This document shows positions 46,542-63,487 of a stretch of 64,000 bases of DNA, in pieces. How positions within the stretch are numbered: the stretch's first letter is position 1; each line of letters begins with the position of its first letter. This stretch comes from Bimastos eiseni (lineage: Eukaryota > Annelida > Clitellata > Crassiclitellata > Lumbricidae), in the NCBI GenBank assembly GCA_959347315.1, contig OY365817.1:29109513-29173512 (forward strand), written 5' to 3'. The position numbers were made by a program, and so were the translations under genes. The notes beneath the pieces were generated by a model. The model was not told the origin of the DNA. It made no database searches and was given only the letters and a program-made list of their open reading frames with translations.

Positions 46542-48239
46542 CAAGAACGGTGAGCACAAACCCGTTATATGATCACTCGATTGTACGAGTCTGAGCTGTC
46601 AATGGTCTGCGTTATGATAGTTGCATAGTTTTAGTTGTCAGTAAAGAGATGGCAGTTGATAGTTTCAAAGTTTAATAAAGAAAATCAATCAGTTAATTGC
46701 TCCTTAATTTATTTATCTAAATTACATCTCAGTAAATTCTTTCATTTTATTGGATTAATTTGTTGTATTTAATTGCACATTGTTGAATTAATTGCTTAAT
46801 CTTAATTTTTTCATTCCTTTTTATTGCATCTTGATTTTTCAATTAATCTTTGTTAAATTAATTAATTGCATCCGATTCAAAACGTGTGTGATGGAATTTA
46901 CCATTAGACAGTTTATTCTGTTAAAATATTTTAGAAAGCGCAAAAGGAGCAAAGGATGATGTTCTCAAAGATTTCCAAGGAAAATTTGACGACTGTCAGA
47001 TGACGGATATCGACTGCAACTCGCTTCTTCCGCTGCCATGCTATGAACTGTCGCAACACATACAGCTGGACATCCCGACGACAAGTGTACTGGGTGAAGT
47101 GGACTGGAACCTTGGATGTTTTGATGTGGAAAACATAGACTGCAGCATATTCGCAGAACTATCCGATCTGGTGACTACAGAGGTGATGGTCTCGATATAT
47201 ATGAATAGGTTATCTTGTAGGGCATTGTAACTGTCTCCTTGGGTCTGCTCCACCTATCTTCTGGCTCTTTGCAATATGGTCTCCTCTATTCTGCACTGGG
47301 TTTCCCTTCGTTCCTCTGCTCGCGGACTGATTTTTTTGAGACATTTATATATTTTATTTGTATATTATCTTCATTCAGAGCCTCAAACCTCTTCTTTTCC
47401 AACTTGTTGATTCAACATAGCGCTTCCTTTGCATATTTTGTATGTTTCTGATTGTGTCCTGGGCTCCAGTTTTGATGTCGTGTGCATTAGAAGACCAGCG
47501 CTCATTCATTCACACTTCGAAATTACAATCATCCAAGGTCTTTCATCTTATAATCTTCTGTGATTTTATTGCTCTATACGCTATAAATTGGGGCTGACAA
47601 GATTTAAAGCTGCATGGCAGTTGGACTTTGAAGATTAAGAATTAAGACATGAATTTCAGTTAATTTACTGTCCAACAATGCACCAGTATAGTGAAACTGG
47701 AACAAAGGATGGCAAAATTATTTCTGATCAATTCTTATGTTGTTTACTAGGGCATCGCCGAAGTCGTTGGACCAAAATCTGAGCAGCCACCAGTTCCGTC
47801 TCAACCCAGCGATAGTAGAGATTTTACAACTGGCAACGATGATCCAGTGTCAGAATCGTTTACACACGTACCAGTTGCTTTGATATCTGTCACTAGCAAC
47901 TTCCTTGACCACAACTATGCTGCCGTTGTTCCTAAGATCCCTTCTGTGCCTCCGATCGTCGAAAGCACGTGTGCTGCCCCCTGTGAACGAGACTTTGGAG
48001 AGATCGAGGTTTCGAAGACGGTGAAGTATGTTGAACGCAGAAAGAAGAATAACCTGGCATCGCGTCGGTCTCGTGAAACGAGGAAACGGAAGCACGTGGA
48101 GATGCAGGAGCAGGTTTTCCAGCTGGAGCGGAGAAATGCGGAGCTCAGAGACCGGGTTGCTAAGATGGAATGGCTAAGCTGTACAATGAAGCGATCGTTA
48201 TTCAGGAAGATCGATATGCCAAGTGCTTTTACCAACTGA
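46456..48239 (+). CDS. bZIP transcription factor (PAR/NFIL3-C/EBP-like basic region)
   Basis: Three exons, 46456-46549, 46935-47182 and 47751-48239, join in phase to give 276 residues. The start ATG has an excellent context (A at -3, G at +4), with an in-frame TGA 12 nt upstream. The C-terminus (about 205-276) is a bZIP: basic region KYVERRKKNNLASRRSRETR, with the N-x2-A-x3-S-R DNA-contact signature, then a leucine-zipper-like heptad series (MQEQVFQLERRNAELRDRV). The KY..RRKKNN lead-in recalls PAR/NFIL3/CES-2 proteins, and NNLAS..SR also recalls C/EBP, so I leave the subfamily open. The N-terminal 200 residues are acidic/Ser/Pro-rich, suitable for an activation domain. It is a nuclear DNA-binding regulator acting as a dimer. 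An overlapping uORF precedes it and a polyadenylation signal follows. Confidence 0.85.
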
Positions 48240-48453
48240 AATGTGGATTCGTTTTGAGTGTTGATGTATATTTTGGCAAAGATACGTAAAACAAGGCTGT
48301 CTTATATTTAATGAAATCCGTTTTGATGGGTTTTGTTGATTTTGCTTGTGTATGTATATTTTTGAATAGCTGTTATTGCTTTGTCGGTGACATGTCTAAA
48401 CTGTAGATTGTGAGGCTGTATTAAATATTAATTAACAGAATATTTTCTGTTTG

Positions 48454-48459
48454 AATAAA
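48454..48459 (+). promoter_or_regulatory. Polyadenylation signal AATAAA of the bZIP gene
   Basis: AATAAA 215 nt after the bZIP stop codon, in AT-rich sequence, on the coding strand. The cleavage site was not determined. Confidence 0.5.
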
Positions 48460-48794
48460 AGATAATCTCAGCTGTTTGTATCAGTCACTGATCAGAAAAC
48501 TCAAACAGAAGCCTTCAATCAGAATTTCATATATTTAGAGACTAATGAAAGAGCTTAGATGGTGATCAAATGTTGATCAATTATATAAGAATCTTGTGAA
48601 TAGTGAGAAGACTATAATAATACAATACTTGTTTGTGATCCAGTGACAAGAGAAGTGCCCTTCATGATGTGTTGTTAAAATTTTCTCTTTAAGTTACATA
48701 AAACTATATAGAACAGGCAAATTAATGAATGAAGAAATGGTGTAGACTCTCACATATCCTCTTAATTCGGTTACATAAGAAACTGCTTCTTCTC

Positions 48795-49020
48795 GCGGGG
48801 CCTACGCCCTCCTCCTTTATCCAAACTTGGAACTGGCACTGTCAGTGCAAACATGACGCTCTACACAATACTCATTTGGCTGAAGGCTCGAATGGATATT
48901 TAGTTGACACAGCTCCTAATATTAGTATCCACAGCTTTCATAACCGTCCTGTGACTAGTTATGTCCGTCGACGTGACCCTCCTCCTTTCTCCAGGCTTTG
49001 GACTGACACTACGGGCAGCG
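48795..49020 (+). repeat. Two tandemly placed R1 repeat copies
   Basis: Cores CCCTCCTCCTTTATCC at about 48805 and CCCTCCTCCTTTCTCC at about 48977, each followed by a TTGG/GGACTGGCACT-like segment. Confidence 0.55.
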
Positions 49021-49029
49021 GATGGGCCG

Positions 49030-50640
49030 TTCTTTCTACCGGATTCAGCGGCAAATCGGAACTCCGTGCCGGTCGTTGTCATAGCAACGGTCGAGCAAAG
49101 GCGCGACTATGAGGGGTGCCCCATGGATAAAAAGTTTACTCACACAATTGATCCAATTCTGATGGTTTTTTCTTTTTTGAAGAAGGGGCAAGGGTGTTTT
49201 CAGTACGCTGCTTCACGCCTTGGGAGTTTGCAACAATATGAACCCCGGGATAATGTTCTGTTTGCGCCCCCGACGCAGATACTGTGATTGTCTGTTTACC
49301 ATCTGAGTCTTTGAGGATGGAACTTTCCGAAGAAGGTCGCAGTAAGTACAGTACGATCCACATCCTTGCCCCATTTCCGCGTCGATGCCTGCTATAATAT
49401 TGTTGTTCATAGTTTAACCTTAACTGGATGAGCCAATTGCCTTCCAGGTCTGCTTGGTTACGTCACTAACAGCTGGGCCGAAGATCTGGGACTAATTTCG
49501 AGTGAATAATATTGTAAAGCCAAAGAAAGCTGGGTCATTGGCCTAGATTATATGTGTGGATACATCCGGGACTTTTGCAGCATAAACTGCAGTCGTGTTT
49601 GTTTTTGCTGAGGAAATGAGATGACATAATGTATGGAACTTGCAAATATAAATAAAATATGTTCAAAGGAAAACAATTGACAGAGGTAGCATAAATTTTG
49701 ACCAACTATTCGTCATAATACGTTCAACGCTATCCGGCCGAGTACCAGGATGTAACTTCATTTATTCATTGCAATAACCATGCAACCACAGACATCACCC
49801 ACAATATATCAAAAAGAACGACCGCTGATTGGCTGACAAATTGCGGCTTCATGGGCCTATGATCCTTTCCATATTAATCCCAGCGATGATGTACGGGCGC
49901 TAGAGAATGGTGCCCACACTTTCATTTGCTGTTTTTTCTCTCTGACGGTCTGTACATGTGCAGAAGCATTATGTGAGCTAAACTCGAAACAAGTTGCTTA
50001 AACTTTGAACGATGGGATGTTGTCTGTTTATGAGGTTAAGGGTCGTTGAGCTGCCAGGCACCAGGCCTTGAGCTGAGCTGGAGAGGGGAGCCAACGTTCC
50101 TCGATCTTCGGGACTTCCATGGGTGTTGTATCGAAATCTTGACATCCTCAAGTTCAACTTGAAGTCGATCAGGGCTCAATATTTAAGCAGATCAATGTGA
50201 GGTGCTGTAGAAATTTTACGATTACGATACGATATGATATACATTCCTGCCATTCGTACCAAGGTTCATAGGTCGTAAAAAGGCGATTTTTGAATCGTGA
50301 CGATATATTACTCACTATTTCTTGGCGATGGCGAATGATAAACTCCATAAATAACTGTGGAGGAAAGCATTACTTTTTGTCGATTATTGATTAGTTGATG
50401 ATAACAGGCCAAAGAAAAGACTCGACGTTACCAATTATAGCGCGATAGCATCGTTGCAATCGACTAGTGCTCTCTTCTTCCCACTCGATTGGCCTCGTTT
50501 TGATAAGGATGAATTACGAGATCGTGATAACGACTTTAAAGTTAAGTCCTGATCAAGGTCTCTTCAGAGAAAAAGCAATTTATATTTACGATGACTGGTC
50601 AAACACGCAATTAAGCTCATGACAGGCAGATAGAGAAGAA
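49030..50640. other. Intergenic, no gene seen
   Basis: Short frames on both strands only, with no domain, signal peptide or splice support. Confidence 0.45.
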
Positions 50641-50645
50641 GGCAG

Positions 50646-50765
50646 ACGTACATGAAAGCAGACAGGAAGAAAGAAAGGCAGACGGACAAAAAGACAGACA
50701 GGAAGAAAGGCAGACGGACAAAAAGACAGACAGGAAGAAAGGCAGACGGACACGAAGGAAGAGTG
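50646..50765. repeat. 34-bp tandem repeat, about three copies
   Basis: Units beginning GGCAGACGGACAAAAAGACA and ending GGAAGAAA, nested within GACA-rich sequence. Confidence 0.85.
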
Positions 50766-50829
50766 GCAGGAAGTAGGAAGCAGTCTAGATGGATAGGACG
50801 CTTATCTAGGTCGAAAAAATATGATCGCC

Positions 50830-52190
50830 TATTTATCTGTTGATAGGTCGATACTCCCTCTTTACAATTTACTTTTTTTCTTTTTACTCTGTTCTGACCT
50901 AAATAAAAGAATTGCTTCGGCTTCTGCTTCGGCCTCTCTTCGTGTTTATCACAAGAAGTTGATTATCGCTCGATTATTATGCACGGGAATAGGTACAACG
51001 CCGTCACCCCTTAGCGACGAATGAACTCGCCCGGCGTGCAACTGTTTAAATAGGCGTGCCAGACGATCGACTGAGCGTTGGCGGGTGAACTGAGTTCTAC
51101 GGGAGTTGTTGATTCTTCAGGCGCGTAAGTAAGCAACCAGATCTACCGAAACATATTGTAGGTGCTTTTCCAAATAATTAATAAATTTGAATGGGTTTAA
51201 TGTAGGTTAACGAATGGATCTCAGCGTGTGTATATGGGAAATGCTATTTTGTCTTTCGTATTTTAGTCTTTGACAGAGAGGAATTTAGTCTGTTATGAAG
51301 TGGAGGTAGTTTGATCAAGCGTAAAATCGAAACATTTTCGGAGTGTCGGTGGTGGCTGAGAATACACCAATTCAAGCCTTTATATCGAATTAGCTGCGTT
51401 CTCAACGGGAGTCTGTACTTGGGCATGGGAGCAGAAAAGTCCTAATGGGGAGATTGGCGTAATCAGCCAATTTGATCTGCCGTTTCCTGTGCAATAATTG
51501 CCTCTTTTGCGGATGTCAACACTACCTTTGACGTTGCAGTTTAAAATTCGTTGGCCTCCATTCAGCTAAGATAGTGCGTTTCAATTAGCAACAGTGAATA
51601 AAAACATGTCTACATAATAGTATAAAAGTCTAAGTTCACCTGCGATTCAAATGGTGCAATAAATAGTTCCTATCTGGTCCGTGTCTTGCATCTGATCCAA
51701 AGCAGCGCTCGTGAATAACCGGGTGCCCTGCGTTTGACCTTTAAGCCGCGCTTTGCAATGCTGAGTTTAATATTTAGGCAGTATCAATGCATGCTTAAAT
51801 AGAAGTTGGATTGATGAAAATAATTCTCCGTAAGTTGATGATAGGCCTATGACCTATATAGATGAAAAGTAATGCTTTCTGGTCGTAAACGTATTGACCG
51901 TAAACCATTTGTCGTCGACTATTTGTCTGTGAATCATTTTTCGTGGAATCACTAATACAGTTCCTGTGTCTGTTGAGTTACCCCCATACACGACGCACCC
52001 CAATATAATTTAGAACAAGACGGCAGAGCCCAGTGGGCGGAAGTTATTTATAGCACAGGCATCAGAACACTCGAAGGAGGCGGAGTCTTGATGACACTCC
52101 TTCTATTGATTGACAGTAGCGTCTCCTAAATAATGAGAGATCAATGAAAAATTGCAGACTCACGATTACAGTCGCTAGGCGACACAATCA
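50830..52190. other. Intergenic, no gene seen
   Basis: AT-rich sequence without a supported coding frame or recognisable repeat. Confidence 0.45.
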
Positions 52191-52194
52191 GGGC

Positions 52195-52220
52195 ACACAC
52201 GCACACATACATACACACAA

Positions 52221-52254
<34 letters not shown>

Positions 52255-52536
52255 GTGTGTATATGTAATATATGTATATATGTAATATATATATGTAATA
52301 TATATATGTAATATATATATGTAATATATATATGTGTGTGTATATGTAATATATATATATGTAATATATATATGTAATATATATATATATAACTATATAT
52401 ATCGAAAGTGAATGTGTCACCGTGTTAGATTGTAAAACAACAGCAATGGGAGATTAGAGTGAGATAAGGGATAGAAACACGCTCTCTGTCAGTCTCTCTC
52501 TCTCTCTCTCTGTGTCTCTGTCTCTCTCTCCCTCAC

Positions 52537-52630
<94 letters not shown>

Positions 52631-52650
52631 GCTCTCTCTCTCTCTCTCTC
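52195..52650. repeat. AC / TGTAATATATA / CT / TA compound repeat
   Basis: AC run at 52200-52236, TGTAATATATATA units at 52260-52395, CT run at 52493-52530, TA run of about 90 bases at 52536-52627, then CT again. Confidence 0.93.
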
Positions 52651-52830
52651 ATGGGAGGTCCGGTCTTTTGGGGGTAATTATTAGAGTAATTATTGATAAC
52701 ACACTGGGGCGCAGAACTGAGGAACCGGGTTCGATACCCATACAGACGGTGTTGATTAAATTAAATTCACGTGTATAACGCAATGAGCGCATTGCGTGTC
52801 TACCGACATTCGTTCATACTATGCCTGTAA

Positions 52831-52831
<1 letters not shown>

Positions 52832-52907
<76 letters not shown>
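52832..52907. repeat. TGTC tetranucleotide microsatellite
   Basis: About 19 uninterrupted TGTC units. Confidence 0.97.
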
Positions 52908-53574
52908 ATGTCCACCTTGGTTGTCTGGCTGCCACAGATGGCCTTTTCCCTTTGAATAACTAAAAAAAATTTATAAAGCTAATCGGCAAACACAAGCACA
53001 GAGGAGGATGCAGCTAACTGGACCATGCGTTGGTTGTAGGGATGACTGATTTTTCACTTGAGCAACGAAGGTTACAGATGTTGGTTTAGGTTCTCCCATG
53101 AATATGTAGTAAACATGTTTTGGGAGCATATAGGTTGAAGAAGGCTGTGGAAACGTACTGGGAGCATACGATGAGTGGGAGGGAAGCTGACGCTGATGTT
53201 TGCTTGAAGTTCCTTATCGTCTGAATTCATGGAGAGATTTCTGTTCCACCTGCGACTACTATTTGGCCTAGTGGGGAAAGTTGGTATAGGCAGGTCATGC
53301 ATGATGAGGTCAGATTATTCGACTCCAGGTCAAGAGTCGACCTTTTCGTGACCTTGTGTCGTCTCATTCTTGGAAAAAGTCGTCCGTCGCAATCATCGGA
53401 TTTCTCAGGTAGCAACCCATGGGCCACGTACGGCTCTGGTTCTCCGTTCGTTCCCAACAGAGGCCTCCAGGGCAACTGGGCTACATCACTCTGCCTTCGT
53501 CTAGCTCCATCTTCCCCCTCTAACTCCCTCTGCTGCTCCAGATTCCTCCTCCCTCCTCAATTGCTTGACTGACC

Positions 53575-53640
53575 TAGAGACCTAAGATATTGGACTGGGA
53601 GAGGATGTCGGTTCAACCCAGCAATTTATGAGGCTCATAT
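53575..53640 (+). repeat. tRNA-like SINE head fragment
   Basis: A-box-like GACCTAGAGACCTAAGATA, followed about 35 nt later by B-box-like CGGTTCAACCC. Spacing and sequence look like the head of a tRNA-derived SINE; no body was matched to the other copies. Confidence 0.4.
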
Positions 53641-53967
53641 TATGTAGGCCTTTGAAACAGCAGCGTCTGTTCCAGGTCTCTGTCTGTCTCTGTCTGTCTG
53701 TCTCCTTCGTAGCGTTTATATATCAATTAGCATTGGCCTACTTCGACCTACCTGTCGGTGTTTAAAGCAGCCTTTGCTAAAGTCAGCAAAACTCAGTCAG
53801 TCTTAGTAAGTCGGGAGTTTTGTAGACTTTATAATTAATGGATAATTGTTCTAATTTGAAGCCGATGCAGTTGGAGACAATCACTTGAAGCGAATTACAC
53901 GCATTTGTGTTATAGGATATATATATATATATATCACACACTGACATAGGTGCCATTAGGTCGTGTT

Positions 53968-53969
<2 letters not shown>

Positions 53970-54047
<78 letters not shown>
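53970..54047. repeat. GT dinucleotide microsatellite
   Basis: About 39 uninterrupted GT units. Confidence 0.97.
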
Positions 54048-54050
<3 letters not shown>

Positions 54051-54199
54051 CGCAGGAGTAGAACTGGAATATGGTGGTTTGAAGAGTTCAAGGTCTCTGC
54101 TTGACCTCGTTTAGTAAGGTTCTTAGCCATACTTTCCGCCAAACGAGACAATAGTAATAAGTGGACTGGAAAAGATAAGGAAGGATAAACATGTGAGCA

Positions 54200-54745
54200 T
54201 AGACACAAAAAAAAGGTTAGTGAAGGCAATGATCTTCCCCACAAACAGTACTATATGACTGCAAGACTTGGACTATGACAAAGAACATGGAGAAGAAGAT
54301 CAACGCATGCATAATGTGGATATGGAGGAAGATGCAGAGAATATCATGGACGGAGAAAAAAACAAACAAAGGGGTGCGCAGGAAGACTGGAGTTGAGAAT
54401 AATGAGACGTTACAACAAACAGCTTTGAGAAGGAAGCTGGGGTTCTTTGGACATGTTATGAAATCAGATGGAATGGAAAAGGAAATGATGCTGGTGTGTG
54501 GAGGAGAAAGGCAGAAAAAAGGGCGCCAAAGAAAAAAAATGGATGGATGAGATACACAAAAAAACTAGAATGAATCTGGAGGAATTAAGGGATGCAACTT
54601 CGGAAAGAAAGACATGGAGAGGGTTGATCATGACGGTCACTAGAGTTCAACGAACTGAAGGCACAAGGTATAACAAAGTAACTAAAGCGCCACTCAAAAG
54701 CCAAGCGCAGGGCACCAGCCTATTCACGAGCGCTGCGTAGAATCA
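54200..54745 (+). mobile_element. Non-LTR retrotransposon 3' fragment (ORF2 C-terminus)
   Basis: Two overlapping frames (54275-54550 and 54498-54740), linked by a frameshift, encode the C-terminal part of a LINE polyprotein: EKKINACIMWIWRKMQRISW, then LRRKLGFFGHVM, then GRQRKKMD/WMDEIHKKTRMNLEELRDAT. The FGHV..GR.RK pattern is standard for this region in RTE/CR1-like elements. The frameshift and missing 5' part show it is inactive. Confidence 0.8.
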
Positions 54746-56460
54746 GAGGGGTTGTCCATAGGGTAGTCTGAACGAGGTCAGCGTCCGCTTTCCAGAGGGA
54801 ATGAACGCTATATATATATACATCGTGACCCATAGCTTACAGTAGCTTGAAATCGGACAGTAACGGCATACTCCAATCTTCGTGTTTACAATGAAGATTA
54901 TATTATATTGAGAAAGGTTATTCATCATCTGCCGAGTGCACTTAAGTCGACATCTGCTGCTGGAGTCTGAGGAGAGTAGGTGAGTTGCGACTGTTTTCAT
55001 TGTGAGAAACCAGAGACAGTGGTTTCATCATCTGAAAGACAGATGCTGGCGACACCTGGTGTTTATTCGGTTGACGACACGGTGTCAACAAAGATGATTG
55101 GTGTCGCCCTCCTCCTCCTTCCTACAGGCTTGGGACTGGCACTGGGTCGTGTGGCAGAGTTTACATCTGGTGCTGTAGCTCTCTTATCTCCTGCGCTGCG
55201 TGTTAGCCAAACCACTTGGCGCTCAGTCCTTGCGAATCAGTCGTTGGATGCATAGGCAGATACTTCAGACGAAAAAAATCAATGAATTGCATCAGCCGAC
55301 AAAGAATGTCTGAAAATAGCGTCACGGACATCCTACGCATTTTTTTAAACCCAGTCATTTTCATATGCTTCATATACGAATGTAGGCAAATGCACCCGGC
55401 TTTGGGAGAATCATTCAGGTAGGTCTAAGGAAGGGGAAGCAAGGAACAGAAGCAAGAATGTATGTGCGTATGAGCTAGTGGTAAATTTTCGATGTCTTTT
55501 ATAACTCTAGAAAAAGAAATCGCTTGTAAACAAAATGGCCACCACAGACTACTAGAGGAGCTAGATCGGATGAGGTAAAGCAGTTGATAACTGTAAAGCC
55601 TGTTAAATGATTCCATTGTCTTCTAGCTACTGCCAGAAAAAAGACACTAGTGGTTAATTAATTCATTAATTAAGCGCATGGGCCATTGCACTAAGACGGC
55701 AATATATTAAACCATTAAAATTAAAGCATTGCCCTCACGTGCTTGTCATTACCCATTAACAATCATACGCCGTGTTTTTGAGTCAGCCAATATTATTGCG
55801 TATACGGTTGAGGCACAGTTGCACACGTGACCAAGTGATGAGGAATGATTGCGTTTCCTGGTATACACAAGATATTCATGTTTACAATTGATTAAAATTG
55901 ACACAAAGCTGTATGAATACAAGTCATAGTATGAACAAATGGTTACAAGTTAATTGAAGTTATATATTATATTTGATGCTACATAATGGATTATTAATGG
56001 ATGCAATGGTCATGCAGTAGCTTAGTTATATCTAATGAAATATCTAATTAGTTATGTGAGGCGCAGTGTAACTGATCCTGCCAAGACCTTTACGTACAAA
56101 TTAACCCACGTGGCAACTGTTTTACATCAAATATCGTCCGACGGTTTACACGAAGAGAACCCATTTGGGGAGACTCATTGAGTAGCAGCTAACACACTGG
56201 CATTAAACCGCATAAAAGCAGTACGATTCACGCTACTCCATCAGGTTGACTAGTCCTTCCATTCGCTAGGGATGATGTTCGTTAAATCAGATGTAGGACG
56301 TGGTGAGCGCCTTGCATGACAGCCGTACAGTTTAATTCGACTTCCATAATAACTTGTGATCATCCGTTCGTATACATCTGTAGACTAATCATGCAGCTGT
56401 GTGTCAATTTGAAATTAATAAACGTAGAGTTTTAACCATTGTTATTTTGCTGAGCGTATT
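54745..56460. other. Intergenic; contains an R1 copy near 55075-55165
   Basis: An R1 repeat in plus orientation (GTCGCCCTCCTCCTCC...CTTGGGACTGGCACTG). The rest is AT-rich, without supported genes. Confidence 0.5.
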
Positions 56461-56518
56461 GGTTTTTAATGTCTAGTCTAATGCTATTGTTAAACAAGCG
56501 ATGCGGAGTCTCGTACAG

Positions 56519-56635
56519 TGTCCAATGGGATGTCATTTTGAGCTGCGAATTCTCGTCATTGGGTTTTCCAATGGAATGTCATTCTGTGCTACGAAATCTC
56601 GTCGTTGACTTTTCCAATGGAATGTCATTGATCCG
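56519..56635. repeat. Three tandem copies of a ~57-bp unit
   Basis: Each unit contains TCCAATGGAATGTCATT (first copy GGGATGTCATT), then a GCTACGAA.TCTCGTC segment; the third is partial. It lies inside a 127-codon plus-strand ORF (56469-56852) that I do not accept as a gene. Confidence 0.75.
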
Positions 56636-56859
56636 CGCTGTGGCGCTTATCTGGGTCGGTTCACGCGAGTGCATACGCTGTATGGCGTGTAACCTTGGAC
56701 GATATTTTATTTGTAGTTCAGCTTCTGTCTTGAAATCAACCACCCTAATCACTTACATGAGGCGACACAAGGGCGACCAGTGCCTTCAAGATACTGTGAA
56801 GGCAATGTGCCGAGCAGATAATACCCTCGAGGGCAAAGGGTGGATGACTTAGTCCACGA

Positions 56860-58170
56860 TCTAGGATAGACGCTGACGCGGAGGGACACGCGCCGTTTCG
56901 CCAGTACTTTTCCGTTCGGTGACGTCGACGTAAAAATTCTTTAGTCCATAAACATTAGAAAAAATTAAGTTCTAAATTCGTAGATCTCATCTTAAGTATA
57001 AATAATAAAGTATTCAGCGATTTCCCTGGTTAACAAGTAAGACGATCTCAAGTCTTTTCGACTATTCTAACGTCCAGACTGGAGATTTATTTAGCTGAAA
57101 GGCTGTGAAGGCTGCGTATTAGTTTTATGACAAAAATAATGTCCTGAAAGACATCTTTCAGATTCTGAAACTCTCAGAATCTGTAGAATTACGAGGCACC
57201 CTCTGTTATTATAAGAATAATTTCGTTCTTTAACGCTGAGCTCGTGATAAAAACTGCATAATTATGTTTACAAGAGATATTATAGAGAGAGCATGTATCT
57301 AAGCTTGGAAATTCAATACGTGGGTACACTTGAGCCAACCTTTACAATAATCGATCGCCGTGCCAGTCGTCAAACTTTAATGTATGCGTGCGATCAATAG
57401 CATAAAAACAGGCCAATGGCGGTTTTAAAGCTTACTACGATCAAATAATTGAGCAAACTTAGTTTTTATGAAGTTGTTTGACGGTCCGACAGCGTGGCGC
57501 CTGACAAGTGAAGCATTCGAAAGGTTTCTAAGCCATAATAATTGAGGTGTCTCGATTTTAGCAGACGTCAGCAAAATTGAAGAAAACGTTTTTTGCGTAG
57601 GATTTTTCAGCATTCAGCATGACTTATACATTTTTGCAATGACGCACACATTGAGGCCATTAGGTGCATTTAGAAGACGACATAGGAAGGACTGCAAATG
57701 ACGTCTTGCACGTTGATGACCATAGATTATGATTTTGATACAGACCTATATACTAACAAAATATACAGGTTACACTATTGATCTCTTGAACATTCAAGGA
57801 AACGGAAAGGGATGACGCGACTTAAGGAAGCCGGAAGGGCGTTACATTAAACGACACGTCGCAATCGCATTAAACCAAGTAGTTGACAAGCAAGTCAATG
57901 CTCCATGGTCGTGGAAAAACTGGAAACTATAAAGCCAGACAAATTCAGAGTGAATGGAGTCAACAACTCATATACAATGTAATTATGACCTTGACCCTAT
58001 TTTAGCCGTTATAATTATGTACTCAAAGGTCGATCTCTAGTTAATAGGCTGGCGGTTATATAATTGTAAAACCATCTTTATCGTCGAACGACAAAAGCGG
58101 TGGGCATCTGGCTGTTTGTTGTCGGCTGCTGTGGGAAATAGGTCGTCTGCTACGAGGTCGTTAAAGAGGG
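56860..58170. other. Intergenic, no gene seen
   Basis: AT-rich sequence. No supported frame or recognisable repeat. Confidence 0.45.
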
Positions 58171-58179
58171 GAAGATGAT

Positions 58180-58282
58180 TCGGGGGTGGGGGGGGGGGGA
58201 TAACATACGTACGCGTGTTGCGTGGGTAATTCAGTCGAGGTGTGTCGGACGTTGCTGTAACCCTGGTGTGTGTTTGTGTTTC

Positions 58283-58332
<50 letters not shown>

Positions 58333-58510
58333 CGCGTACACACGAACACACACACACATATATATAATTATATATATGTTCGTGTGTACGAATGAACTAA
58401 TTTATATGGCGCTTTTGTAGATCTCCAAATGATCTAGCCGCTCTAGACTGTCTAATATAAAAATTTATATAGCACCGTCGCTTACTGCCGCAAGCTGTGC
58501 GTCAATTACT
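58180..58510. repeat. Poly-G, TA runs and TATAGC-type repeat
   Basis: Poly-G at about 58189-58199 and TA/CA runs at 58288-58372, then two adjacent TTTATAT(A/G)GC motifs of the TATAGCGC family near 58404 and 58465. Confidence 0.7.
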
Positions 58511-59452
58511 GGTCGGTGTAATTGACATCGTAATATAAAATATAATCGATGAGAGTTCTATGCGATTCTGTCAACGTTTGGCGTTCACATGGAAGGCATA
58601 TTGTACTCCGTGATATGCTGATAACTGAAGTCGTCCAGCTCAAACTGGTTCACTGGTTATAATTGATCAATTCAATTGACACCTGCATGGTAGGTCGCAC
58701 CCAAAGGTCGTTGTCTGCTGCCTATTGTAATGAGTGCAGATTGAGTTTCTAACCAGTGACAGCTGGGCAATGCGTTCATTGAGTGCGTTGGGTGTGTAGA
58801 GTAAAGATCGGTTGTTGTACATGTGAAGAGGATAGTCTATGCACCGACTCTTGGCAAATGCATTGTGTAGACACGTAGCCTGACTCTCTTAACGAGGGGT
58901 AAGAGGTGCAATATCGTCCTTTGACGAACTTGCCTTTGAATACATATCAAACCTTGAATTTACATATCTGCCTTTGAAGACATAGGGCCAATTGGCCACG
59001 TGTTGAACCAAATCCTTCCAAGAAGACAGTGAGAGGGAGAGAGAGACAGATGAACGCATGATATATCTGGCATGTCAGAACAAGCGAGGGCATGGGGACA
59101 TGCTGATTGGGTGGCCGAGAACAAGAGATCTTCCAATTACAATAGGTGACAGAGGGAAAACGGTCAAGACACATAGGGCAGCCAACAAAGGCACCTGACC
59201 TCCTCCTCCTGCAGCCTCCCTCTCCCTTCCTCTGGGCAATGTGCACGGCTCCATTTGAAGTCTACACAGAGCAGCACACAGGTCATTGTCAAGGTAGCAA
59301 AATCATGATTTGAATATTAATATAACAAATGCTTTACCTTTGTTTTCTTGCTGACAGAAAGAGGCAACAAGTGATGAAGTCAATGCTTGTTTTTTTAAAA
59401 GTAACCGATGATGTCATCTCTTTACATTACAGTTATTCAGATATAAAGAGAA
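58510..59452. other. Upstream region of the CBS gene
   Basis: A minus-strand 99-codon frame (59246-58947) contains a CPMC pair and several other Cys but no complete zinc-finger pattern I recognise. A pyrimidine-AG acceptor at about 59432 precedes the CBS start, so its leader is probably spliced. Confidence 0.4.

Positions 59453-63487
<4,035 letters not shown>

Noticed and set aside
56469..56852. 127-codon plus-strand ORF
   Set aside because: It spans a three-copy tandem repeat and lacks recognisable protein features or splice support.
58947..59246. Cys-containing minus-strand ORF considered as a zinc finger
   Set aside because: The CPMC pair is not followed by a complete Cys/His set at normal spacing.
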